Assembly: GCF_000334915.1 (NCBI RefSeq)
Contig: NZ_AMSF01000033.1
Location: 113,267 to 177,266, forward strand
Length of the DNA: 64,000 nucleotides
Direction: 5' to 3'
Source of the DNA: Dyella ginsengisoli LA-4
Lineage (GTDB): Bacteria; Pseudomonadota; Gammaproteobacteria; Xanthomonadales; Rhodanobacteraceae
Below, in pieces: positions 8,619 through 23,743 of the stretch. Position numbers and translations under genes: made by a program. How positions within the stretch are numbered: position 1 is the first letter of the stretch; every line of letters starts with the position of its first letter. The notes beneath the pieces are model-generated. The model saw nothing but the letters and a program-made list of their open reading frames with translations, searched no databases and was not told where the DNA came from.

Positions 8619-10196
8619 TTGATCCGTTCCGTCACGCTCTCGTCGCTGCTCGCATCCGCCCTGCTGCTGGGCGGCTGCGCCACGGCACCCGCACCGCGAT
8701 CCCCGGTCGCGCAGGCGCACGCCCAAGCCGCATCCTCGCCGCGCTCCGGTGTGTACTACGAGATCTTCGTGCGCAGCTGGTACGACACCAACGGCGACGG
8801 CATCGGCGACCTCAACGGCGTCACCGCCAAGCTCGATTACCTCAAGTCGCTGGGCGTGAGCGGGATCTGGCTGATGCCGATCAACCCGTCGCCGAGCTAC
8901 CACGGCTACGACATCACCGACTACGAGGCGATCAACCCGCAGTACGGCACGATGGCCGACTTCGAGCACCTGCTGGCCGAGGCGCACAAGCGCGGCATCA
9001 AGGTGATCATCGATCTGGTGATCAACCACACCAGCAACGAGCACCCGTGGTTCCAGGCCGCGCAGGATCCGCGCGACCCGCATCACGACTGGTACAGCTG
9101 GGCCACCCCCGGCACCGACCTCACGGCGAAAAGCGCCGCTGGCGACAAGGCGTGGCAGGCACTGCCGGACGGGCGCCACTACCTGGGCATCTTTTCCCCG
9201 GGCATGCCCGATCTCAACTACGACAACCCGGCCGTGCGCCAAGCGATGGTCGACGTCGGCCGGTTCTGGTCGCGCAAGGGCGTGGACGGTTTCCGTCTGG
9301 ACGCTGCGCGCCACATCTACCTGAACTTCCAGTCGCAGGAAGGCGACCCGGAAGTTCTCAGGGAAAACCTCGCCTGGTGGCAGCAGTTCATGCGCGGGGT
9401 GCGCGCGGTGAATCCGGACACCTACGTGGTCGGCGAGGTCACCGAGAGCAGCTGGCAGCAGCTCGCTCCCTGGTACGGCGCGCTCAGCGCGGTGTTCGAC
9501 TTCCCGCTCGCCACGCGGCTGATCGACGCGGCGCGCAGCGGCGAGGCCGGCGACCTCGCCGAACGGCTGCAGCAGCGCTATGCCGGCTTCACGGCCGGTG
9601 CCGGCCACGAAGGCGCCGATGCGCCGTTCCTGTCCAACCACGACCAGAACCGGGTGATGAGCCAGCTCGACGGCGACGCGGCGCACATGCGCATGGCCGC
9701 GGCGATGCTGCTCACCCTGCCCGGCCATCCGTTCGTGTACTACGGCGAGGAGCTGGGCATGCGCGCCGTGAAGCCCGATCCCGACCTGCGCGAACCGATG
9801 CGCTGGGAGCGCAGCCCGCACGCTGCGGGCGAGGCGACCTGGGAGCCCGGCAACGCCGCCAACGGTCCGGACGTATCGGTGCAGGCCGAACTGGCCGACC
9901 CCGGCTCGCTGCTGGCCGACTACCGCATGCTGATCCACTGGCGCGAACAGGTCGGCGCCCTGCGCGACGGCACGCTGACCGCATTCGCCAGCGGCAACAC
10001 CCACGTGGCGGGCTGGCAGCTGCAGGACGCGGACTCGCGCGTGCTGGTGCTGCACAACCTGTCCGGCCAGCCGCAGTCGGTGGCGCTCGGCGCCGCGTCG
10101 CCGTTCCATGCGATTCGCCTGGCCAGCCGCGACGGCGTGCGACTGCACGACCAGCGCGTCGACCTTCCCCCCGACACGTCGGTGGTGCTCGAGTAA
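8619..10196 (+). CDS. Lipoprotein alpha-amylase/glucosidase, GH13
   Basis: A 525-residue GH13 enzyme, predicted to be lipid-anchored in the periplasm or outer membrane. The start is TTG at 8619, chosen because ggggaa lies 6 bases upstream and the result is a clean lipoprotein signal IRSVTLSSLLASALLLGGC with lipobox LGGC. The catalytic residues are D228 in GFRLDA, E273 in VVGEVT and D342 in LSNHD. It resembles the cytoplasmic enzyme at 151 in overall plan, but has a different C-terminal domain and an export signal. The family could be alpha-amylase or oligo-1,4-glucosidase; product specificity cannot be read from sequence. The GH31 gene follows 35 bases later, so this is probably the first gene of an operon of four. 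Confidence 0.9.
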   Translation: MIRSVTLSSLLASALLLGGCATAPAPRSPVAQAHAQAASSPRSGVYYEIFVRSWYDTNGDGIGDLNGVTAKLDYLKSLGVSGIWLMPINPSPSYHGYDITDYEAINPQYGTMADFEHLLAEAHKRGIKVIIDLVINHTSNEHPWFQAAQDPRDPHHDWYSWATPGTDLTAKSAAGDKAWQALPDGRHYLGIFSPGMPDLNYDNPAVRQAMVDVGRFWSRKGVDGFRLDAARHIYLNFQSQEGDPEVLRENLAWWQQFMRGVRAVNPDTYVVGEVTESSWQQLAPWYGALSAVFDFPLATRLIDAARSGEAGDLAERLQQRYAGFTAGAGHEGADAPFLSNHDQNRVMSQLDGDAAHMRMAAAMLLTLPGHPFVYYGEELGMRAVKPDPDLREPMRWERSPHAAGEATWEPGNAANGPDVSVQAELADPGSLLADYRMLIHWREQVGALRDGTLTAFASGNTHVAGWQLQDADSRVLVLHNLSGQPQSVALGAASPFHAIRLASRDGVRLHDQRVDLPPDTSVVLE

Positions 10197-10231
10197 GCGC
10201 CCCGATCGTCGCCCCGCCCCACGCACAGAGG

Positions 10232-16893
<6,662 letters not shown>

Positions 16894-16900
16894 CGCCCGC

Positions 16901-16938
16901 GGCGGCGATGGGCGGCCACCACGCCGTCCGTCGCCGCC
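16901..16938. terminator. Hairpin between convergent GH13 and luxR genes
   Basis: GGCGGCGA and TCGCCGCC form an 8-bp stem with further G-C pairing inside, located in the 58-base gap between converging genes. No T tract, so termination is plausible but not certain. Confidence 0.4.
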
Positions 16939-16951
16939 ATTCCGCGGGGCA

Positions 16952-17659
16952 TCAGAGCAGTCCCAGCACCAGCGCCTTGGACACCGCCTCGGTTTTGTTG
17001 GCGGCGCCCAGCTTGGCGATGCAGCGGTTGATGTGGAAGGTCACCGTGCGCGTGCTGATCGCCAGGATCAGCCCGATCTCGTCGGCGGTCTTGCCGGCCG
17101 CGCTCCACAGCAGGACCTCGCGCTCGCGGGCGGACAGCGGCTCCATGACCGGCTGCGCCACGTCCGGCAGCAGCGAGGCGACGCCGTGCATCGTATGGGC
17201 CAGCCACAGCAGGCGCATCTCGCTCTGCTCCAGCTCCCCTGCCGACACCGCGACCCGTTCGCGGGCCACCGTCAGCAGCCCCACCGTGTGGTCGCGGCCA
17301 CGCGAGCTGACCGCCCAGCCGTGGTTGATGCCGAACGAGCGCGCCTCCTCCCAGAACTCCGGCAGGCGCTCCACCGAGCGGTCGCTCCACACCACCGGCA
17401 CGTCGCTGGCCAGGGCGTTCTGCACCAGCGGATCGCGCTCGAGGTAATTCTGCGCCATGTAGCGGTCGAGCCAGGCCTGGGGGTAGGTGCTGCCCCAGTA
17501 GACCGCCGGCTGCGCGATCGGCAGCGGCTGGCGCAGGACGTAGGAACAGTGGTCGAAACCGAGCTCGCCGGTGATGTCGCGCAGCACCTGCACCAGCGAC
17601 TGCATCGACGACCGTGCATCGCCGAGCCGAACCATGCACTGCTCGCGCCACTGCGCCAC
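16952..17659 (-). CDS. LuxR-family regulator with autoinducer-binding domain (solo)
   Basis: A 235-residue regulator of the LuxR/LasR class. The N-terminal autoinducer domain keeps all six residues usually needed for acyl-homoserine lactone: W and Y in AWLDRYM, D and P in ERDPL, W in VVWSD and G in INHG. The C-terminal LuxR HTH is PLSAREREVLLWSAAGKTADEI to the end. The start is GTG at 17659 with GGAG eight bases upstream; longer frames run through the operator. No luxI synthase lies in the window, so it is a solo that may sense signals from other strains or another gene's product. A lux-box-like site sits just upstream. Confidence 0.88.
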   Translation of the reverse strand: MAQWREQCMVRLGDARSSMQSLVQVLRDITGELGFDHCSYVLRQPLPIAQPAVYWGSTYPQAWLDRYMAQNYLERDPLVQNALASDVPVVWSDRSVERLPEFWEEARSFGINHGWAVSSRGRDHTVGLLTVARERVAVSAGELEQSEMRLLWLAHTMHGVASLLPDVAQPVMEPLSAREREVLLWSAAGKTADEIGLILAISTRTVTFHINRCIAKLGAANKTEAVSKALVLGLL

Positions 17660-17688
17660 CGTTGTCGCTCCGCGCCGATGCCGACGCC

Positions 17689-17704
17689 CTGTAAGAAATG
17701 ACAG
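17689..17704. promoter_or_regulatory. lux-box-like inverted repeat upstream of luxR
   Basis: CTGTAAGAAATGACAG is a dyad with arms CTGT and ACAG. It matches the inner 16 positions of the classical lux box at 12 of 14 defined positions. It lies 30 bases before the luxR GTG, where it could mediate autoregulation. Binding is inferred, not shown. Confidence 0.5.
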
Positions 17705-17889
17705 TTTCGCCCGAAAGGGTATCCGATCTCCAATAGCGACGGCCTGATCGTGCCCTAAGTCCGGGATCGGATTCCCGTCGACGCCGCAGGCCGTTACGGG
17801 GGAAGGGATCAGGGACCTAGATCCACGGATGGATACCCCTCTTTCCGCCGCGCCCCGCCTCCCACCCCGGTCGGCGCCGCCCGCCGGGC

Positions 17890-17904
17890 ATGAATACGTA
17901 TGCA
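17890..17904 (+). promoter_or_regulatory. Operator copy 4 for the six-hairpin glycosidase unit
   Basis: An exact copy of ATGAATACGTATGCA, 146-160 bases before the ATG at 18050. A 7-bp dyad GATGCTA/TAGCATC with a 2-base spacer follows at 17925-17940, covering the likely -10 region. Confidence 0.85.
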
Positions 17905-18049
17905 AGCGCTGGCTGCTGCACCGCGATGCTACCTAGCATCGGGGGGTTCGGCCGCCCGCGGCCCGGGCGCATGTTGCATGCGCAGCATGCGGGGGATGCC
18001 GCGACGTGACATACCTGCCGGCGCGACCAACGCACGAGGAGAAACCGCC

Positions 18050-18097
18050 ATGAAACCGATCCTCCCCCTCGCCGTGCGCGGGGTGTCCGCATGCTGA
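18050..18097 (+). CDS. 15-codon leader ORF or displaced signal-peptide start
   Basis: MKPILPLAVRGVSAC then stop, preceded by a strong ribosome site (gaggag, 9 bases upstream). Its TGA overlaps the ATG of the glycosidase in ATGCTGA. It looks like the charged start of the glycosidase signal peptide thrown out of frame: one extra G in the GGGG run would fuse the two into one sensible export signal. It may alternatively be a translationally coupled leader peptide. Confidence 0.5.
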   Translation: MKPILPLAVRGVSAC

Positions 18098-20298
18098 CCA
18101 CGCTGCTGGCCGCCTCGCTGGCCGCCGCTACCGCGGCCCCGGTCGGCCCCGTCTGGCACGACGGGCTGGACTGGCACGGCGTCCATGTCGGCATCCAGCA
18201 GGATGCGCAGGGCGCCTACACCCTGGCCTGGCCGTTCGGCCAGCGCGTGATCGGCCCGCAGCCCTTCGCCGCCGACACCGCCAGTCCGCTGTTCGACGGC
18301 CTGTACGCGATGGCGCAGGACGACCTGAAGCAGGACTCGGTCACCGCGATCCGTGACGGCGCCTTCGACCACGGCCAGCCGATCCCCTGCCACTGCTTCG
18401 AGACCGGCCTGAAGTGGCCGTACGTGTGGACCCGCGACCTGTCCTACTCGATCGACCTGGGCCTGTGGCGCTTCGACGCCGACCGCGCCCGCAACGGCCT
18501 GAAATTCAAGCTTTCCGACGTGCGCGTACCCAGCGCACCGCAGGGCCTGTACGTGATGCAGGACACGGGCTCCGGCGGCAGCTGGCCGATCAGCACCGAC
18601 CGCGTGGTGTGGTTCCTCGGCGCGCAGCACCTGCTGGGTGACAAGGCCTTCGCTGGCGACGTGTACAAGGCGCTGGGCGATACGCTGGCGCAGGACCGCC
18701 AGTACGCCTTCGACCCGCAGCTGGGCCTTTACCGCGGCGAGACGTCCTTCATGGACTGGCGCGAGCAGAGCTACCCGGCCTGGACCTTCGACGAGGTCAC
18801 CTTCATCGGCCAGTCGTTCGCGCTGTCCACCAACGTGCTGCACTACCAGGCGCTGCAGATGGCCGCGACGCTGGCGCGCCAGCATGGAGACACCCAGGCA
18901 GCCGGCCGCTTCGCCGACCAGGCGAAGTCACTCAAGGCCGCCATCAACGCCCGCTTCTGGCGCGCCGACCGCGGCATGTACATGAGTTTCATCGGCGGCG
19001 ACGGCACCCCGAACGACACCTACGACCTGCTCGGCATCGCGCTGGCGGTGACCAGCGGCGTGGCCGATCCGGCCCGCGCCGCGCAGACTCTGGCCAACTA
19101 CCCGACCTGGCCGGCCGGCAGCCCGGTGATGTGGCCCGAGCGCCGCGACCAGCCGATCTACCACAACCGCGCGATCTGGCCGTTCGTCAGCGCCTACGCC
19201 ATGCGTGCCGCGCGCGAGGTGAACCAGCCCTCGCGCATCGCCCACGAGATCGAGTCGATCATGCGCGGCGCCTCGCTGTACGGCTCCAACCTGGAGAACT
19301 ACGAGCTGCTCACCCAGGGCCAGCACGTCGACGAGGGCAAGCTCAGCGGCCCGGTGGTCAACTCGCCGCGCCAGCTGTGGTCGGTGGCCGCGTACATGGC
19401 TGCGGTCACCGAGGGCGTGTTCGGGCTGGAGCCGGACGGCACGCTGGTGCCGAAGCTGCCGGCCTCGCTGGTGCCGATGCTGTTCGGCGACCGCGACAGC
19501 ATCTCGCTCGCCCTGCCCGGCCGCCATATCACGCTGAAACTGCCGTCCGCGCGCGACGGCAACCTGCTGGTCGCCGACCGCATCACCACGCAGGGTGACC
19601 ACACGATCGTGCTGCTGAAGGCCGTCACCGTGAAGGACGCCCCGCTGCGTACCGACGCGCCGCTGTACGCGCCCGAGGCGCCGCCGGCGCCGACGCTCGT
19701 CGCCGGCGGCAAGGCCTGGAAGGTGCAGGCGGACGGCAAGGTCCGGCTCTACGTCAACGGCCACCGTGCGCAGGCGATCGACGGTTCCGGCACGTTGCCA
19801 CGCACCGGCATGCTGACGTGTGTCAGCGCCACCCGCGTCGGCGATGACGGGCTGGAATCACTGCACAGCCCGGCCGTGTGCGGCGACGAAGGCAAGCCGG
19901 TGGAAGGCGCCTGGCCGCGCCACTGGACCGCGCCGGCCAGCGGCGCCTACCGCGTGTCGCTGGACTACTCGAACGACCACGGCCCGATCAACACCGGCAT
20001 CACCGCCGCAGTGAAGATGCTGGCGATCCGCTGCGACGGCGCCGCCGAGCAGCGGGTGCCGATCGTGATGCCGCACAGCGTGCGCGAGCAGCGCTCCACC
20101 TGGGGCCAGTTCTCGGCCAGGGCCGGCGCCGCCTGCACGTTCACGCTGGATGACGGCTTCAACATGAGCTACCTCGGCCACTTCGCCCACTACACCGGCG
20201 GCGTGGGCGGCAGCGAAGGCCCGCTCAACGCGGCCGACGTGAAGGGGATGGTGATCGCGCCGCTGGGCGCCTCTGCGGACAAGGGCAACGCACGATGA
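18091..20298 (+). CDS. Exported six-hairpin glycosidase (glucoamylase-like)
   Basis: A 735-residue predicted periplasmic enzyme of the (alpha/alpha)6 six-hairpin fold. Seen are a hydrophobic start MLTTLLAASLAAATAAP and the barrel motifs KWPYVWTRDLSYSID, SWPISTDRVVWFLGA, DWREQSYPAWTF and PIYHNRAIWPFVSAY, with a C-terminal beta domain carrying four scattered Cys. The likely role is exo-release of glucose from maltodextrin; GH15, GH63 or an unclassified clan are all possible. The signal peptide lacks the usual positive start, which is found instead in the out-of-frame 15-codon ORF just upstream. Its stop overlaps the MFS start by 4 bases (ATGA), so the two are translationally coupled. Confidence 0.75.
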   Translation: MLTTLLAASLAAATAAPVGPVWHDGLDWHGVHVGIQQDAQGAYTLAWPFGQRVIGPQPFAADTASPLFDGLYAMAQDDLKQDSVTAIRDGAFDHGQPIPCHCFETGLKWPYVWTRDLSYSIDLGLWRFDADRARNGLKFKLSDVRVPSAPQGLYVMQDTGSGGSWPISTDRVVWFLGAQHLLGDKAFAGDVYKALGDTLAQDRQYAFDPQLGLYRGETSFMDWREQSYPAWTFDEVTFIGQSFALSTNVLHYQALQMAATLARQHGDTQAAGRFADQAKSLKAAINARFWRADRGMYMSFIGGDGTPNDTYDLLGIALAVTSGVADPARAAQTLANYPTWPAGSPVMWPERRDQPIYHNRAIWPFVSAYAMRAAREVNQPSRIAHEIESIMRGASLYGSNLENYELLTQGQHVDEGKLSGPVVNSPRQLWSVAAYMAAVTEGVFGLEPDGTLVPKLPASLVPMLFGDRDSISLALPGRHITLKLPSARDGNLLVADRITTQGDHTIVLLKAVTVKDAPLRTDAPLYAPEAPPAPTLVAGGKAWKVQADGKVRLYVNGHRAQAIDGSGTLPRTGMLTCVSATRVGDDGLESLHSPAVCGDEGKPVEGAWPRHWTAPASGAYRVSLDYSNDHGPINTGITAAVKMLAIRCDGAAEQRVPIVMPHSVREQRSTWGQFSARAGAACTFTLDDGFNMSYLGHFAHYTGGVGGSEGPLNAADVKGMVIAPLGASADKGNAR

Positions 20299-21764
20299 GC
20301 AAGGCGAAACCGGAACTGTCGTTCTGGCAGATCTGGAACATGTGCTTCGGCTTCCTCGGCATCCAGTTCGGCTTTGCGCTGCAGAACGCCAATGTCAGCC
20401 GCATCTTCCAGACGCTGGGCGCGAACGTGGACCAGATCCCGGTGCTGTGGATCGCCGCGCCGTTCACCGGCCTGATCGTGCAGCCGATCATCGGCTACCT
20501 GTCCGACCGCACCTGGAACCGCTTCGGCCGGCGCCGTCCGTACTTCTTCGCCGGCGCCGTGCTGGCGACCATCGCGCTGATGGCGATGCCCAACTCGCCC
20601 ACGCTGTGGGTGGCGGCCGGCCTGCTGTGGATCATGGACGCCTCGTTCAACGTGTCGATGGAACCGTTCCGCGCCTTCGTCGGCGACCAGCTGCCGCCGA
20701 AGCAGCGGCCGCTGGGCTATGCGATGCAGAGCGTGTTCATCGGCGTCGGCGCGGTGGTCGCCTCGTTCCTGCCCTACGTGCTCACCCGCTTCGGCGTCGC
20801 CAACACCGCACCGGCCGGCGAGGTGCCGCACTCGGTGATGTACTCGTTCTACGCCGGTGCGGCGGTGCTGCTCGGCGCGATGCTGTGGACCATCCTCAGC
20901 ACCCGCGAGTATCCGCCGGAGCAGCTGGAATCGTTCGCCGACGCGCATGTCAACGAGACGCCCGTCGTGGTCGGCAGCGCCTGGAAGGTCGGCACGCTGT
21001 TCCTGGCGCTCGGCGCACTGATGCTGGGCTTGATCCAGCACTACGCGCTGGAGAAGGAGCTGTACCTGCTGGCCGGTGGTCTGGTCGGCTTCGGCGCACT
21101 GTTCGTGTGGCTCAGCCGGACCACGAGCCAGGGCGCGCTGCGCCAGATCATGGGCGACCTGTACGGTATGCCCCGGCCGATGCGGCGGCTCAACTGGGTG
21201 CAGTTCTTCTCCTGGTTCGCCATGTTCGCGATGTGGATCAACACCACGCCCGCGGTGGCCGAGCGTTTCTACGGCAGCACCGACACCACTTCGGCCGCCT
21301 ACAACGAGGGCGCGAACTGGGCCGGCGTGCTGATGGGCACCTACAACGGCGTGGGCGTGCTGGCCGCCATCGTGATCCCGCTTCTGGTGCGTGCGATCGG
21401 CCTGCGCATGAGCCACCTGGTCAACCTGTGGCTGGGCGGCATCGGCCTGCTTTCATTCCTGCTGATCCGCGATCCGCACTGGCTGGTTGCCTCGATGGTC
21501 GGCGTCGGCTTCGCCTGGGCGTCGATCCTGTCGCTGCCCTACGCGATGCTCTCGGACAACCTGCCCGCCGCGAAGATGGGCATCTACATGGGCATCTTCA
21601 ATTTCTTCATCGTGATTCCGCAGCTGATGGCCGCCAGCGTGCTCGGCGTGCTGCTGAAGCTGTTCTTCCACAACCAGCCGATCTGGGCACTGGGCCTGGG
21701 CGGCGCCAGCCTGCTGGTCGCCGGCCTGTGCACGCTGCGCGTGCCGCGCCCGGAAACGGCCTGA
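20295..21764 (+). CDS. MFS (GPH/SLC45-type) maltose/maltodextrin importer
   Basis: A 489-residue inner-membrane transporter with 12 membrane segments. Its opening, ELSFWQIWNMCFGFLGIQFG, and the loop GYLSDRTWNRFGRRRPYFF are the hallmarks of the sugar:cation symporters found in Caulobacter and Xanthomonas TonB-receptor sugar loci. It replaces an ABC MalEFG system and would import maltose or short oligomers after periplasmic trimming, feeding the cytoplasmic alpha-glucosidase. It is coupled to the upstream glycosidase by an ATGA overlap and belongs to the unit behind operator copy 4. Confidence 0.9.
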   Translation: MSKAKPELSFWQIWNMCFGFLGIQFGFALQNANVSRIFQTLGANVDQIPVLWIAAPFTGLIVQPIIGYLSDRTWNRFGRRRPYFFAGAVLATIALMAMPNSPTLWVAAGLLWIMDASFNVSMEPFRAFVGDQLPPKQRPLGYAMQSVFIGVGAVVASFLPYVLTRFGVANTAPAGEVPHSVMYSFYAGAAVLLGAMLWTILSTREYPPEQLESFADAHVNETPVVVGSAWKVGTLFLALGALMLGLIQHYALEKELYLLAGGLVGFGALFVWLSRTTSQGALRQIMGDLYGMPRPMRRLNWVQFFSWFAMFAMWINTTPAVAERFYGSTDTTSAAYNEGANWAGVLMGTYNGVGVLAAIVIPLLVRAIGLRMSHLVNLWLGGIGLLSFLLIRDPHWLVASMVGVGFAWASILSLPYAMLSDNLPAAKMGIYMGIFNFFIVIPQLMAASVLGVLLKLFFHNQPIWALGLGGASLLVAGLCTLRVPRPETA

Positions 21765-21780
21765 TTTCGCCTGACCGCAT

Positions 21781-21869
21781 GTAGGAGCCCGCTCGCGGGC
21801 GATGCTCTTGGCTTCTTGCTTCGATGTGGATCAGGAGCAAGAGCATCGTCCGCGGGCGGGCTCCTACAA
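21781..21869. repeat. GTAG-ended palindromic REP-like repeat
   Basis: Arms of about 31 bases: TGTAGGAGCCCGCTCGCGGG... and its near-complement ...CGCGGGCGGGCTCCTACA, flanking a 25-base centre. The GTAGGAGC ends are typical of the GTAG-type REP repeats of Stenotrophomonas/Xanthomonas (SMAG-like), here as an inverted pair. It fills the gap between the MFS gene and the amylase and could fold as a long hairpin in mRNA. No RAYT transposase is in the window. Confidence 0.85.
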
Positions 21870-21897
21870 AAAGACACCGCACCACGGAAACCGGACC

Positions 21898-23589
21898 ATG
21901 ATCGCCAAACGCCTGCTCCCCGCCCTCGTCGCCACCCTCGCCTGCGGGCTCGCCCACGCGGCCGCGCCGGCCAAGGCGCCGGTCTTCGTCGGCACGGACG
22001 CGCCGATGGCGTCCAACGCGATCTACTTCGTGCTGACCGACCGCTTCGTCGACGGCGACACCGCCAACGACCACCGCGACCAGGGCGGTGCGCATCCGAC
22101 CTGGGACATCCCGGTGCCCGGTGCGCCGAAGGGCGAGAGCGCGAACATCGGCTACCTCGGCGGCGACTTCAGGGGCGTGCTGGACAACGCCGGCTACATC
22201 AAGGGCATGGGCTTCGGCGCGGTGTGGATCACCCCGATCGTCGACAACCCGGACGAGGCCTTCACCGGCGGCGACCCGGTGAGCTGGGGCTCGAAGTTCA
22301 CCGACCGCGGCAAGACCGGCTACCACGGCTACTGGGGCGTGAACTTCTACAAGCTCGACGAGCACCTGCCGAGCAAGGGCCTGGACTACCGCCAGTTCAC
22401 CGCCGGCATGCACAAGGCCGGGCTGAAGGTGGTGCAGGACATCGTGCTCAACCACGGCTCGCCGGCGTTCACCATGCCGGTGAAGCAGCCGCAGTACGGC
22501 CAGATCTTCGACAAACAGGGCAAGCTCGTCGCCGACGAGCAGAACCTGCCGCCTTACCAGCTCGACCCGGTGCGCAACCCGCTGCACCGCTTCTATCACG
22601 CGTACGACGACCTGGTGCAGCTGTCCAACAACGACGACCAGAACCCGGCCGTGCTCGACTACTTCGTCGGCGCCTACCTGCAGTGGATCGACGAGGGCAG
22701 CGATGCGTTCCGCATCGACACCATCAGCCACATGTCGACCACGTTCTGGAAGCAGTTCAGCGCACGCATCCGCGCCAAGCACCCGGGCTTCTTCATGTAC
22801 GGCGAGGCGTTCGACTACAGCCCGGACAACATCGGCAAGTTCACCTGGCCACAGAACGGTGGCATCAGCGTGCTCGACTTCCCGCTGCGCGGCCGCATGG
22901 GCGACGTGTTCGAGCACCCGGACAGCGATTACGCGCAGATCCTCGACCGCCTCTACCTCACCAACGGCCCGTACCAGAACCCGTACGAGCTGGTGACCTT
23001 CTACGACAACCACGACATGGCGCGGTTGAACGCCACCGACGCCGGCTTCATCGACGCCAACAACTTCCTGTTCACCGCGCGCGGCATCCCGGCGATCTAC
23101 TACGGCTCGGAGATCGGCTTCGAACGCGGCAAGGCCGAGCACCAGGGCAACCGCAACTACTTCGGCCAGCAGCGCATCGACAACGCGCCGAAGAGCCCGA
23201 TCTACCAGCACCTCAAGCGGATCGCCACGCTGCGCGAGAAGATGCCGGCGCTGCAGCGGGGCCTGATGCTGCCGATCCGCTTCGCCGGCCAGCAGGCGTC
23301 GTTCTACCGCGTCTACCAGCAGGGCAAGGTGCACCAGATCGCGCTGGTGCTGCTGAACAAGGGCGACCAGCCGGCCAGCTTCCAGGTCGGCCAGTGGCTG
23401 CAGTCCGGCACCTGGCAGCCGCTCCTCGGTGGCGGCCAGCCGGTCGCCATCGGCGACGGCGGCACGCTCGACGCCACCGTCGCGCCGCATGACGTGCAGG
23501 TCTACCTGCTCGATGCCCGCGTCCGCCGCCCCGACCTGCTGGCCGAGCTGACCCGGCTGCAGGAAGAGCGTGGGCATCCGGCCCGGTGA
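21898..23589 (+). CDS. Secreted GH13 alpha-amylase
   Basis: A 563-residue exported GH13 enzyme. The signal peptide is MIAKRLLPALVATLACGLAHA, cleaved before AAP. The barrel begins SNAIYFVLTDRFVDGDTAND, typical of alpha-amylase/cyclomaltodextrin glucanotransferase-like enzymes. Catalytic residues are D274 (FRIDTISHM), E303 (MYGEAFD) and D373 (YDNHDMARL). It cleaves internal alpha-1,4 bonds of starch or large maltodextrins. The short C-terminal domain has no starch-binding module. It is separated from the MFS gene by the palindromic repeat, which could reduce its share of the transcript. I saw no operator copy directly upstream. Confidence 0.9.
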   Translation: MIAKRLLPALVATLACGLAHAAAPAKAPVFVGTDAPMASNAIYFVLTDRFVDGDTANDHRDQGGAHPTWDIPVPGAPKGESANIGYLGGDFRGVLDNAGYIKGMGFGAVWITPIVDNPDEAFTGGDPVSWGSKFTDRGKTGYHGYWGVNFYKLDEHLPSKGLDYRQFTAGMHKAGLKVVQDIVLNHGSPAFTMPVKQPQYGQIFDKQGKLVADEQNLPPYQLDPVRNPLHRFYHAYDDLVQLSNNDDQNPAVLDYFVGAYLQWIDEGSDAFRIDTISHMSTTFWKQFSARIRAKHPGFFMYGEAFDYSPDNIGKFTWPQNGGISVLDFPLRGRMGDVFEHPDSDYAQILDRLYLTNGPYQNPYELVTFYDNHDMARLNATDAGFIDANNFLFTARGIPAIYYGSEIGFERGKAEHQGNRNYFGQQRIDNAPKSPIYQHLKRIATLREKMPALQRGLMLPIRFAGQQASFYRVYQQGKVHQIALVLLNKGDQPASFQVGQWLQSGTWQPLLGGGQPVAIGDGGTLDATVAPHDVQVYLLDARVRRPDLLAELTRLQEERGHPAR

Positions 23590-23743
23590 CACGGCATGCC
23601 GGAGATCGCCTTCCGGAGTGACAGCCAAACCCTCTTCATCACGCCATGCGGCGGCCGCAGAATGCGGTAGAACCCGGGCAACCGATGACCCGTAACCATC
23701 GCCGCCGACGCGGCGATGGTCTCTCCCAGCGAAAGGAGTCGCT

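Noticed and set aside
8537..10231. Upstream extension of the GH31 frame, giving a 1358-residue protein
   Set aside because: The extra part overlaps the lipoprotein amylase in another frame; the signal peptide at 10232 marks the true start.
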